Assembly (NCBI GenBank): GCA_963791495.1
Contig: CAWBST010000029.1
Location: forward strand, 1-64,000
From: JAMXLO01 sp963791495
GTDB lineage: Bacteria > Pseudomonadota > Alphaproteobacteria > Acetobacterales > Acetobacteraceae
Reading direction: 5' to 3'
DNA: 64,000 nucleotides
Part shown: in pieces, positions 18,858 through 29,604 of the stretch
Layout of the letters: each line of letters begins with the position of its first letter
Position numbering within the stretch: position 1 is the first letter of the stretch
Program-made: the position numbers and the translations under genes
The notes under the pieces: generated by a model
Database searches by the model: none
Seen by the model: only the letters and a program-made list of their open reading frames with translations
What the model was told of the DNA's origin: nothing

Positions 18858-19923
18858 ATGGCACGCAATGCTCTGCTGGCGGTACTCGCGTGGCTCGTCG
18901 TCACCGTCGTGCCGACCCTGCTGTTCAGCGACTACCACCTGTTCCAGCTCACCATGGTAGTGGTCTATGCGATCGCGATTCTTGGCCTCGCCATCCTGAC
19001 CGGCTTCAACGGTCAGATCTCGCTGGGCCACGGCGCGTTCTACGCGATCGGCGCCTACGTCACCGCAGTTCTGATGTACCAGTACCGAAGTGCCCTACTG
19101 GGCCACACTGCCGGTCTCGGCCATCGTCTGTGCTGTGGTGGGTTTCCTGATCGGCCTGCCGGCGTTGCGTCTTGGCGGCCTGTATCTCGCCCTGACCACC
19201 TTTGCTCTCGCCGTCGCCGTGCCTCAGCTGCTGAAGCACGACGCCCTCGAGCCATGGACCGGCGGCGTGCAGGGCCTGGTGATCGACAAGCCGGATCCCC
19301 CGTTCGGCCTCGACATGTCGCCTGACCAGTGGCTCTACATGTTCAGCCTGACGATCGGCGCCCTGTTGTTCCTGCTGGCGAGGAACATCGTTCGCGGGCG
19401 CATCGGCCGCGCGATGATGGCGATCCGCGACCACTCACTGGCGGCCGAGGCGATGGGGATCGACATCGCGCTGCTGAAGACGCGCACCTTCGCGCTGAGC
19501 GCGCTCTATACGGGCGTCGCCGGCTCTCTCGGCGCTATCGTGGTTCAGTTCGTCGCCCCCGACAGCTTCGGCATCTTCGTGTCGATCTACTTCTTCGTCG
19601 GCCTGGTGGTCGGCGGCGTTTCCTCCATCGGCGGCGCGATCTTCGGTGGGTTCTTCATCGAATTCCTGCCGAACCTCGCCGAGAAGGTGTCGAAGGCGGC
19701 TCCTGGTGCGGTCTACGGCGTGGTTCTGATCGCGGTCATGTTCCTGATGCCGGGGGGTGCGGCAGGCTTTGTCGGATCGTTGCTTTCGCGCTTCCGTCGC
19801 GGCGCGAAATCGGGTGAACTCCGGCCAGCCACAATAGGGGGATCCGGTGCGGAGAATGTCCCGGCCGCGGCTGGCGTGCCTCGCGGCGCTGAGCCTGACG
19901 CTGGCGGTAACCGCGGCGTGTAA
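18858..19923 (+). pseudogene. livM: Branched-chain-amino-acid-type ABC permease LivM, one frameshift
   Basis: The first frame gives LAILTGFNGQISLGHGAFYA, the LivM hallmark, with TM segments. It must change frame at 19084 (tacc-gaag, one extra C) into WATLPVSAIVCAVVGFLIG and continues with LRLGGLYLALTTFALAVAVP and the coupling region MAIRDHSLAAEAMGIDIAL. The restored protein is about 355 residues. It overlaps the next gene by 77 bp, unusually long, so the last about 25 residues (Gly/Ala-rich) may also be affected by an error. No periplasmic binding protein gene follows. Confidence 0.8.
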
Positions 19924-21019
19924 GAAAGAGAACGCCTACGTCCCGCCACCGCCCGTGCGGGTCAACGTGGCGAAGCCCGCCAAGCAGGACGTGGTGCCTT
20001 ACCTGGAGCTCACCGGCAACGCGACCGCCTACAACATGGTCGACCTGGAAGCGCGGGTCCAAGGCTATCTGCAGGAGATCGATTACCAGGATGGCGCCGA
20101 GGCCAAGCAGGCTGACACGCTGTTCGTGATCGAGCCTGCGCCCTATCAGGCGCAGTTGCAGCAGGCACAGGCCGCCCAGGCGGCGACCCAGGCCGACCTG
20201 GTTCAGGCCGAGGCCGAGTTCTATCGCCAATCCACCCTGGGCAAGAGCGACTTTGCCTCGCAGTCGAAGGTGGACGAAGCCCGGGCCAAGCTCGATTCCG
20301 ACAAGGCGCAGCTGCAGAACAATCAGGCCGGCATTACAATCGCGGCGATCAATCTTGGCTACACAAGGGTGACCGCCCCGTTCAACGGCGTGGTCAGCGC
20401 GCACCTGGTGTCGGTGGGCGGTCTCGTCGGCGTCGCTGGTCCGACCAAGCTCGCCACGATCGTACAGCTCGACCCGATCTATGTCACATTCACCGTCAGC
20501 GAGCAGCAGGTTCTGCGGATCAAGGCGGCAATGCTGGAGCGCGGCATGACGCCGCGCGACATCAAGAATGTACCCGTGGACGTCGGACTTATGACCGAAG
20601 AGGGGTATCCGCACGCCGGCAAGCTCGACTACGTCGCACCGACGCTGGATGCATCGACCGGGACATTGTCCGCCCGCGGCATCCTCGAGAACCCAAGGCG
20701 CCAGTTCTTGCCCGGGATGTTCCTGCGCATCCGGATCCCATTGGGGCTCGAGAAGGCCAATGCATTGCTGGTGCCGGATGAGGCGCTGGGTTCCGATCAG
20801 AGCGGCACCTACCTGCTGGTCGTGGACAAGGACGGTGTCGTTCAGCAGAAGACTGTGCAGACCGGGCAGCTCGAGGGAAAGCTGCGCGTCATCTCGTCGG
20901 GGATTACGGCGGATGATCTTGTCGTCGTCAGCGGGAACCAGAAGGCCGTGCCTGGACAGAAGGTTGCGCCCCAAGTGACTACGATCGCCGCCGAGGCGAC
21001 GCCTCCCGGCAAGTCGTGA
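19847..21019 (+). CDS. RND efflux membrane-fusion (periplasmic adaptor) lipoprotein
   Basis: 390 residues from a GTG start, placed five bases after AGGGGG. The signal peptide ends in a lipobox-like TAAC (Cys about residue 25), so it should be lipid-anchored in the inner membrane. HlyD/AcrA-type segments follow: the lipoyl half-motif LEARVQGYLQEIDYQDGA, an alpha-hairpin rich in Ala/Gln (about residues 100-165), the second lipoyl half AINLGYTRVTAPFNGVVSAH and the beta-barrel region QLDPIYVTFTVSEQQ. It links the RND pump encoded 19 bp downstream to an outer-membrane channel not encoded here. Confidence 0.9.
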   Translation: MRRMSRPRLACLAALSLTLAVTAACKKENAYVPPPPVRVNVAKPAKQDVVPYLELTGNATAYNMVDLEARVQGYLQEIDYQDGAEAKQADTLFVIEPAPYQAQLQQAQAAQAATQADLVQAEAEFYRQSTLGKSDFASQSKVDEARAKLDSDKAQLQNNQAGITIAAINLGYTRVTAPFNGVVSAHLVSVGGLVGVAGPTKLATIVQLDPIYVTFTVSEQQVLRIKAAMLERGMTPRDIKNVPVDVGLMTEEGYPHAGKLDYVAPTLDASTGTLSARGILENPRRQFLPGMFLRIRIPLGLEKANALLVPDEALGSDQSGTYLLVVDKDGVVQQKTVQTGQLEGKLRVISSGITADDLVVVSGNQKAVPGQKVAPQVTTIAAEATPPGKS

Positions 21020-21038
21020 CGGGTAGGTTCGCAGCCCG

Positions 21039-24000
21039 ATGATCTCCAAATTCTTCATCAACCGGCCGGTGCTGGCCAATGTGCTGGCCATCGTCATGGT
21101 GCTGATCGGCGGCGTCGCACTGTTCACATTGCCCGTCGCGCAGTACCCGAACGTCGTGCCGCCGACTGTGTCGGTCACGACCAGCTACCCAGGCGCCAGC
21201 GCTGACACGGTGATGAATACGGTGGCGCTGCCGATCGAGCAGCAGGTCAATGGCGTGCAGGGCATGCTGTATATGCAGTCGACCAGCGCGTCGGATGGCA
21301 CGTATTCGCTGATCGTGACCTTCGCGATCGGCACTGATCTGAACTTCGCACAGGTGCTGGTGCAAAATCGGGTTTCGGCGGCGATGGCGTCCTTGCCGCA
21401 GGCGGTGCAGGTGCAGGGCGTCACCGTGCAGCAGAAGTCCACGTCGATCCTGCAGATTGTCACGCTGACCTCGCCGGACGGTCGCTACGACAGCCTGTTC
21501 CTCAGCAACTATGCGACCATCAGCCTGGTGCCTGAACTTTCCCGTGTCCCCGGCGTCGGCAATGTGGGCGTGTTCGGCGTCGGACAGTATTCCATGCGCA
21601 TCTGGCTCGATCCGCAGACGCTGCAGGCGCGTGGACTGGCGCCCGAGGACGTCATCAGGGCGATCCAGCAGCAGAGCCAGCAGGTTACCGCGGGCCAGGT
21701 AGGCGCACCTCCCGCACCGGCCGGACAGGTCTTTCAATACACAGTCAACATCGAGGGCCGGCTGATCGATCCCGCCGAATTCGGCAACATCATCGTCAAG
21801 GTCGACAGCTCCAATGGCGGACAGATCACGCGTGTGAAGGACGTCGGGCGTGTCGAGCTGGGGGCGCAGACCTACTCGCAATCATCTCGGCTGAACGGCA
21901 AGCCGGCGGCGGGCATCGCCATCTACCAGTTGCCGACGGCCAACGCGCTGAACGTCGCGACACTTGTCAACGCCAAGATGGCCGAGCTGGCCAAGGCTTT
22001 CCCACAGGGTCTTACCTATGGCGTCCCGTTCGACACCACGCGCTTTGTCAAGGCGTCGATCAATGAGGTCTACAAGACCCTGCTCGAAGCCGCGGTGCTG
22101 GTGCTGATCGTGATCCTGGTGTTCCTGCAGGATTGGCGCGCCACCCTGGTGCCTGCGACGACCGTTCCGGTAACCATCATCGGTGCCTTCGCCGCGATGG
22201 CCGCGCTTGGTTTCACGGTGAACCTCTCCACGCTGTTCGCGATCATCCTGGCGATCGGCATCGTGGTGGACGATGCGATCGTCATCGTGGAAGGCGTGGC
22301 GCACCATATCGAGCGAGGTCTGACACCGCACGACGCCGCCATCAAGGCGATGGAGGAGCTGTTCGGCCCGATCATCGGCATCACGCTGGTGCTGATGTCG
22401 GTGTTCATACCGGCCGCGTTCCTGCCCGGCCTCACCGGGCAGATGTATGCCCAGTTCGCTCTGGTGATCGCCGCGACCGCGCTGATCAGCGCGATCAATG
22501 CCGCGACGCTGAAGCCGACGCAGTGCGCGCTGTGGCTGCGCATGCCGGTGCCGCCGGAAAAGCGCAACTTCTTCTTTCGCGGGTTCAACCGTGGATATCA
22601 GCCGGTCGAGAATGGCTATGCCTGGCTGATCGGCACCATGGCGCGCCACAGTTCCGTGATGGTGATCGTCGCCCTGGTCGTTGCCGGCCTCGGTGCCTGG
22701 GGAATTGCTCGACTGCCGACATCGTTCATTCCGGTTGAGGACCAGGGCTACGTGCTGGTGGCGACGCAGCTACCGGACGGTGCGGCCACTGGCCGCACGC
22801 AGCAGGTGATGGACCAGGTGACAAAGATCGCGCTGGGGGTTCCGGGCGTCGATCAGGTGATCTCCATCAGCGGTATCTCCGTGCTGGACAACAGCGCGAC
22901 GCTGGCCAACGCGGGCGTCGCCTATGTGATCCTGAAGGACTGGAGTCTGCGCAAGCCAGGCAGTGGAGCCGACCTGCGCTCCGTGTATGCCAATCTGCAG
23001 GGAGCGCTGGACAAGCTGGAGGACGCTGTCGCGTTGGTCGTGGTGCCACCGCCGATCCAGGGCATCGGCAATGCCAGTGGTTTCACCATGCAGATCGAGC
23101 TGCAGGATGGCAGCTTCGACTATGCGAAGCTGCAGACCATCACTCAGACCATGGTGCGGGACGGAAATACGCAGACCGGACTGCAACGGTTGAATTCGAC
23201 GTTCCGCGCCGGCGTCCCGCAGCTTCGCGTGGTGGTGGACCGGGTGAAGGCGGAGACCCTGAACGTCTCGGTCGGCGACGTGTTCAACGTGCTCGCCGGC
23301 TATGTTGGATCCACCTACGTCAACCAGTTCAACAAATTCGGCCGCACGTTCCAGGTCTACGTGCAGGCTGACTCGAAGTTCCGGCTGCGGCCGGGCGACA
23401 TCGAAAATCTCTACGTGCGCAGTCAGGACAACAAGATGGTGCCGCTGGGCACTCTGGTGACCATTCAGCCGATGGTCGGGCCTTCGCTGGTTGGCCTTTA
23501 CAATCTGTATCCGACAGCGAGCATCGTGGGTGGACCTGCTACCGGCTTCAGCTCGGGTGAGGCGATGGATCTCATGGAGCAGATCGCCGACAAGACACTG
23601 CCGCGCGGGACAGGCTTCGAATGGACCGCGATGTCCTACCAGGAGAAGATTGTCGGCAATCAGATCTTCTACGTGTTCGGCCTCGGCATGCTGCTGGTCT
23701 ATCTTTGCCTGGCCGGCCAATACGAGAGCTGGATAGCGCCGATATCGGTGATCCTCGCGGTGCCGCTGTCGCTGATGGGGCCGGTCATCGCACTGACCAG
23801 CCTCGGGCTCTCCAACAACCTCTACACGCAGATCGGCCTTGTTCTGCTGATCGCCCTGTCTGCAAAGAACGCCATCCTGATCGTCGAAGTCGCGCGCGAG
23901 CGTCGGATGCTGCAGAACGTGTCGATCGTTCAGGCGGCGGTCGATGCGGCACGTACGCGTTTCCGACCGATCCTGATGACATCCTTCGCCTTCATACTTG

Positions 24001-24197
24001 GTGTCGCGCCGCTGGTGATGGCGACGGGTGCCGGGGCGAGCGCTCGTGTTTCACTCGGACTGGCCGTGCTCAGCGGCATGATCGCCTCCACTTGTCTGGC
24101 GGTGCTGTTCGTGCCGTCGTTCTTCGTCGTGATGCAGCGCTTCGAGGAGTGGCGCAAGACACGCAAGCAGCGCGCTCCGGCGCGTACCACGGCCTGA
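21039..24197 (+). CDS. RND multidrug efflux transporter, HAE1 (AcrB/BepE) family
   Basis: 1,052 residues, full length for hydrophobe/amphiphile efflux pumps. It starts MISKFFINRPVLANVLAIVM (TM1) and contains QYPNVVPPTVSVTTSYPGAS. The proton-relay Asp pair is in TM4 (GIVVDDAIVIVEGVAHHIE), and the C-terminal repeat shows LIALSAKNAILIVEVARERR with the TM10 Lys, then PILMTSFAFILGVAPLV. The protein is uninterrupted. It should expel lipophilic compounds across the envelope with the adaptor gene just upstream. There is no local TolC-type gene and no dedicated regulator next to it; transcription may come from the liv promoter. Confidence 0.95.
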   Translation: MISKFFINRPVLANVLAIVMVLIGGVALFTLPVAQYPNVVPPTVSVTTSYPGASADTVMNTVALPIEQQVNGVQGMLYMQSTSASDGTYSLIVTFAIGTDLNFAQVLVQNRVSAAMASLPQAVQVQGVTVQQKSTSILQIVTLTSPDGRYDSLFLSNYATISLVPELSRVPGVGNVGVFGVGQYSMRIWLDPQTLQARGLAPEDVIRAIQQQSQQVTAGQVGAPPAPAGQVFQYTVNIEGRLIDPAEFGNIIVKVDSSNGGQITRVKDVGRVELGAQTYSQSSRLNGKPAAGIAIYQLPTANALNVATLVNAKMAELAKAFPQGLTYGVPFDTTRFVKASINEVYKTLLEAAVLVLIVILVFLQDWRATLVPATTVPVTIIGAFAAMAALGFTVNLSTLFAIILAIGIVVDDAIVIVEGVAHHIERGLTPHDAAIKAMEELFGPIIGITLVLMSVFIPAAFLPGLTGQMYAQFALVIAATALISAINAATLKPTQCALWLRMPVPPEKRNFFFRGFNRGYQPVENGYAWLIGTMARHSSVMVIVALVVAGLGAWGIARLPTSFIPVEDQGYVLVATQLPDGAATGRTQQVMDQVTKIALGVPGVDQVISISGISVLDNSATLANAGVAYVILKDWSLRKPGSGADLRSVYANLQGALDKLEDAVALVVVPPPIQGIGNASGFTMQIELQDGSFDYAKLQTITQTMVRDGNTQTGLQRLNSTFRAGVPQLRVVVDRVKAETLNVSVGDVFNVLAGYVGSTYVNQFNKFGRTFQVYVQADSKFRLRPGDIENLYVRSQDNKMVPLGTLVTIQPMVGPSLVGLYNLYPTASIVGGPATGFSSGEAMDLMEQIADKTLPRGTGFEWTAMSYQEKIVGNQIFYVFGLGMLLVYLCLAGQYESWIAPISVILAVPLSLMGPVIALTSLGLSNNLYTQIGLVLLIALSAKNAILIVEVARERRMLQNVSIVQAAVDAARTRFRPILMTSFAFILGVAPLVMATGAGASARVSLGLAVLSGMIASTCLAVLFVPSFFVVMQRFEEWRKTRKQRAPARTTA

Positions 24198-24212
24198 AGG
24201 AGAACAGCACGC

Positions 24213-25019
24213 ATGCTGAGCATGAAGGACAAGGTGGCAATCGTCACGGGCGCGGGCTCGATCGGCCCTGGCTGGGGCAACGGCAAGGCAACCGCGACAC
24301 TTCTCGCGCGTCAGGGCGCATCAGTGTTCCTGGTCGACGTCAACGAGTCCGCTGTGAATGAAACGCGCCAGATCATCGAAGGGGAGGGCGGCACCTGCGC
24401 CGTGCATTGCTGCAACATGACGCGCGCCGCTGAGGTGCAGGAGATGGTGCAGGCCTGCCTGAACCGCTTCAAGCGCATCGATATCCTGGTGAACAATGTC
24501 GGCGGTTCCGCGCCCGGCGATCCTGTATCGATGACCGAGGAAGTGTGGGATCAGCAGATCGACACCAACCTGAAGACCGTGTTCCTCGGCTGCAAGTACG
24601 TGCTGCCGGTGATGGAGGCGCAGGGCAAAGGCGCCATCGTCAATCTGTCATCGGTCGCAGGACTGCGCAATGACGGCGCTGGCGGGCGCGTGCATGTCGG
24701 CTACAGCGCAAGCAAGGCGGCGGTGATCCAGTTCACCCGCTCGACCGCCGGTGCCTACGTGAAGAAGGGTATCCGCTGCAACACCGTGGTGCCGGGTCTG
24801 ATGCACACACCGCTGGTGGAATATCGCCTCGCGCGCACGGTCGGTGGCAACGACGCGGCGGCACTGATCGCCAGCCGTAACGCACGTACGCCGATGGGAC
24901 GGATGGGCACCGCATGGGATGTGGCGCATGCTGTGCTGTTCCTGGCCTCGGATGAGGCCAACTATGTCACCGGAACCGAGATCATCGTCGACGGCGGCCT
25001 GATCCTGGCATCGCCTTAA
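24213..25019 (+). CDS. Short-chain dehydrogenase/reductase
   Basis: 268 residues, a classical SDR. The Rossmann motif is slightly extended (VTGAGSIGPGWGNGKATA, so a longer glycine loop than TGxxxGIG). NNVGG is present, with the catalytic Ser (IVNLSSVAG) and YSASK, and C-terminal SDEANYVTGTEIIVDGG. An AGGAGA ribosome site stands 12 nt before the ATG and 15 nt after the RND stop. The family oxidises or reduces hydroxyl/keto groups with NAD(P). The adjacent carboxymuconolactone-decarboxylase-like gene suggests an aromatic or lactone substrate. Specific substrate unknown. Confidence 0.88.
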   Translation: MLSMKDKVAIVTGAGSIGPGWGNGKATATLLARQGASVFLVDVNESAVNETRQIIEGEGGTCAVHCCNMTRAAEVQEMVQACLNRFKRIDILVNNVGGSAPGDPVSMTEEVWDQQIDTNLKTVFLGCKYVLPVMEAQGKGAIVNLSSVAGLRNDGAGGRVHVGYSASKAAVIQFTRSTAGAYVKKGIRCNTVVPGLMHTPLVEYRLARTVGGNDAAALIASRNARTPMGRMGTAWDVAHAVLFLASDEANYVTGTEIIVDGGLILASP

Positions 25020-25037
25020 GGGAAGGAAAGACGAAAG

Positions 25038-25601
25038 ATGAGCGAACGACGCTTCAAGGAGCTGACCCCGGAGACCATGACGCCGGAGCAGAAGAAGGCG
25101 GCGGATGCGATCCAATCGGGACCGCGTGGCGCCGGATTGCGGGGGCCGTTCAATGCACTGCTGCGCAGTCCGGACCTGTGCGACCTGGTCCAGCGGGTCG
25201 GCGCGTATGTGCGGTATTCAAGCTCGATCCCGAGCCGGTTGAATGAGATGGCGATCATCATGGCCGGTCGGAAGTGGACCGCGCAGTATGAGTTCTACGC
25301 GCATCGGCGGCTGGCGATCGATGCCGGTCTGAAGCCGGCGATTTGCGACGCGATTGCCGCGGGCACGCGGCCGCAGGGCATGCAGGATGATGAGGCGGAA
25401 GTGTACGACTTCTGCTCCGAACTGTTGGCGACAGGGCATGTGTCGGATGCGACCTATGGACGCATCAATAACCGCTTCGGCGAGCGTGGCGCGATAGACC
25501 TGATCGGCGCCGTCGGCTACTACAGTCTGGTGTCCATGGTGCTGAACGTGGATGGCGTGCCGCTGCCCGCCGGCGAGACTCCGCCGCTGAAGCCGTTGTA
25601 G
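25038..25601 (+). CDS. Carboxymuconolactone decarboxylase family (AhpD-like) protein
   Basis: 187 residues, with a GGAAGG-type ribosome site before the ATG, 18 bp after the SDR gene. The helical core ASSIPSRL-type region (SSSIPSRLNEMAIIMAGRKW) followed by YEFYAHRRLAIDAGL is characteristic of the CMD/AhpD fold. The Cys-x-x-Cys of peroxidase-type AhpD proteins is absent, so it is probably not a thiol peroxidase. Family members decarboxylate gamma-carboxymuconolactone or act in unassigned steps. Here the reaction is unknown. Confidence 0.8.
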   Translation: MSERRFKELTPETMTPEQKKAADAIQSGPRGAGLRGPFNALLRSPDLCDLVQRVGAYVRYSSSIPSRLNEMAIIMAGRKWTAQYEFYAHRRLAIDAGLKPAICDAIAAGTRPQGMQDDEAEVYDFCSELLATGHVSDATYGRINNRFGERGAIDLIGAVGYYSLVSMVLNVDGVPLPAGETPPLKPL

Positions 25602-25609
25602 CCGCCCGG

Positions 25610-26923
25610 TCAGGCTGCACCCAACGACGCTTCCAAAATATCCAACGCAGTATCCAACTCGGCACGTGAAATCGTCAGCGGCGGGCACAGCGTCAGTACG
25701 TTCCCGCCGCCGACCTTGAAGCTCAACCCGTCGGTCAGGCAGCGATACATCATCAACTCTGCCAGCGCCGGACTGACAACTTCCACACCGAACGAAACGC
25801 CCAGCGCCCGCACCGCGTGAATTGTGGTGTGCGCCGTGTGCATGCGCCGTAGCCGCTCCAGACCATAAGTGCCCAGTTCGCGCGACCGTTCCAGGAGGCC
25901 CTCGTCCCGGATCACGTCAAGAGTCGCCAGCGCCGCTGCGCATCCGACTGAGCTCTTCTCGTGCGTGTAGTGCCCGAGCGCGCGATCTGCCGCGCCATCC
26001 AGATCCTCGCGCGCGATGAGCGCCGCCATCGGAAACACGCCGCCGCCGAGCCCCTTGCCCAGCACCAACATATCCGGCACGCAATCAAATTGCTCACATG
26101 CGAACATCATGCCGGTACGGCCGAGGCAGCTTGGAATTTCGTCGAAGATCAATAGCGTTCCGTGCCGGTCGCAGCTCGTTCTCACGCGCGGCCAGAAGTC
26201 CGCAGGTGGGGCCTCCAAAGTTGTCCATCGCACAGGTTCAGCGATGACCGCTCCGACATCGCCCTGCACCGACAGGACATAGTCGATATAGTCCGCCAGC
26301 CGCTCATGCGCGCGCCCGTCGTCACCGAAGAAACGCGCTGCCAACGCCGGGGGCGGCACATGCTCGGTCCCAGGCAGCAACGGACCGGCGTCGCGACGGA
26401 AGATCGCCTCGCCACCGACCGAGATCGCATCCAGCGACGCGCCGTGGAATGCATCCCACATCGACACCGTCTTGTGTCGTCCCGTTGCATGTCGCGCCAG
26501 CTTCAGCGCCATGCCGATCGCCGCAGTGCCGGACGGCGCAAACAACACCTTGTTCAAGCGACCCGGCGCCAGCTCTGCCAGTCGCCGTGCCAGCTCGATC
26601 GCGGCTCGGTTGGTATAGCGGCGCGGCGAGAACGGCAGTCTGGCCAGTTGCCGCGTCACCGCCTCGATCACGCGCGGATGGCCGTAGCCGACCTGGTGCA
26701 CGGTGTTGCCGTGGAAATCCATGATCCGGCGGCCAGCGGCGTCGATCAGATAGATTCCCTCGGCGCGCTCCACCACGTTCAGACACGGCGTGGAAAGCGC
26801 CTGGTGCAGGAACCAGCGCGCGTCCTCATCCAGCAATGCCTGTGTTTCGGCGTCGATATAGCCACGCTGCCACGCGGTGCGCGCGTCACCGAGATTGATG
26901 TCGCCCTCGCTATGGTCCTGCAT
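25610..26923 (-). CDS. Class III PLP enzyme (aminotransferase fold), possibly a PbfA-type ammonia-lyase
   Basis: 437 residues. PLP-binding features: SGTAAIGMALKLARHATGR, the Asp-Glu pair in LLIFDEIPSCLGRTGMMF (residues 261-262) and the Schiff-base Lys in LVLGKGLGGGVFPMAAL (Lys290). The N-terminus EGDINLGDARTAW and DFHGNTVHQVGYGHPRV resembles, from memory, the family that includes (R)-1-hydroxy-2-aminoethylphosphonate ammonia-lyase. No phosphonate genes (phn) are near, so this stays tentative; an omega-amino-acid aminotransferase is the alternative. It is convergent with the CMD gene, 8 bp apart. Confidence 0.75.
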   Translation of the reverse strand: MQDHSEGDINLGDARTAWQRGYIDAETQALLDEDARWFLHQALSTPCLNVVERAEGIYLIDAAGRRIMDFHGNTVHQVGYGHPRVIEAVTRQLARLPFSPRRYTNRAAIELARRLAELAPGRLNKVLFAPSGTAAIGMALKLARHATGRHKTVSMWDAFHGASLDAISVGGEAIFRRDAGPLLPGTEHVPPPALAARFFGDDGRAHERLADYIDYVLSVQGDVGAVIAEPVRWTTLEAPPADFWPRVRTSCDRHGTLLIFDEIPSCLGRTGMMFACEQFDCVPDMLVLGKGLGGGVFPMAALIAREDLDGAADRALGHYTHEKSSVGCAAALATLDVIRDEGLLERSRELGTYGLERLRRMHTAHTTIHAVRALGVSFGVEVVSPALAELMMYRCLTDGLSFKVGGGNVLTLCPPLTISRAELDTALDILEASLGAA

Positions 26924-27048
26924 GGACCCATGCTGGGCGGTTGGCGTCTGTGGAACAAGCGTGCTGGCATCTGCGCATGAGAATTCAGGCCGCCATCGTC
27001 CGCGCGCCGATGGGCGCGTTCGTGCGTGGCGCGAGCCGGAACACGAGC

Positions 27049-28854
<1,806 letters not shown>

Positions 28855-29604
28855 GTCCGGTGATCAATGGTCCGAGTTCGCGGCCGCCCCAGGCACGCGG
28901 CGCGTCGGAACAGCAGATAGAGGGTCTGGGTGGCGGTGTCACCCGCGAGCGACGCCGGGGCGTCGGATATCGCCGCAATGGCTCCTCGGTCGACTGTGTC
29001 TCGCCGATGTCTCATTGTTGCGTTGGCGTCTCGCTGCCCTTTAGATGGGACGGAGTCTCCTGGGGCGCGACGAAGGTTAACTGCGGTCGATGGAGTATGC
29101 TGTCTCATGAGTGTCTCATTGTCTCGTTGTCGTCTCACTGAAGCATTTCCGGGGCGGCTGGGACTATTTTCGTGCATTGGTCGGGGCAAGGTGGCTGCGG
29201 GCGGCAACGCAAGGTTCGACGCGGATGCACGCAGATGTGGCCGTGGGCGGGTGCGGCATTGGAGCCAAGCAGGAGCGACAGAGGTTCATAGAATGTTCTA
29301 TTGGGATGCCGAGCCACCATCGCAAGAGATGTGGCGGATTTTGACAGGCTAGGCCGTCAGCGCGCCGCGGCGGGGTTTTGGCGCTGGCTCCAGCGAGACA
29401 GGGTTTCGGGAACTGCTCGGCCGCGAACACCGATCCCACGCCGCGCTGATCCGCGTGCCGTTCCGGGCACGTAGCACGACGAACTTCGAATGGGGTCGAG
29501 AGATCTCGGTGCAGAACGGTGTGGGAGCTCGCTGATGGGCAGATTGAGACGTCGCCGGATTCCGAAGAGACTGAAATAGTTTTGGACGTCGGGGGAGAAA
29601 GCGC
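28855..29604. other. 750-bp intergenic region with a GTCTC-rich direct repeat, no convincing gene
   Basis: Short open frames here have no recognisable family. The stretch 28995-29140 is unusually rich in gtctc. Two imperfect copies of about 31 bp lie at 29006-29036 (gatgtctcattgttgcg...) and 29109-29140 (gagtgtctcattgtctcg...), both ending cgtctc-[ag]-ctg. The right part (29140-29604) holds the upstream region of the FAD-protein gene. Confidence 0.5.

Noticed and set aside
16895..19095. Programmed frameshifting in livG and livM
   Set aside because: The breaks are at ordinary sites with an extra base, and these families are not known for recoding; indel errors are simpler.
28990..29145. Possible CRISPR array from the repeated GTCTCATTG
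   Set aside because: Only two imperfect copies with no regular spacers.
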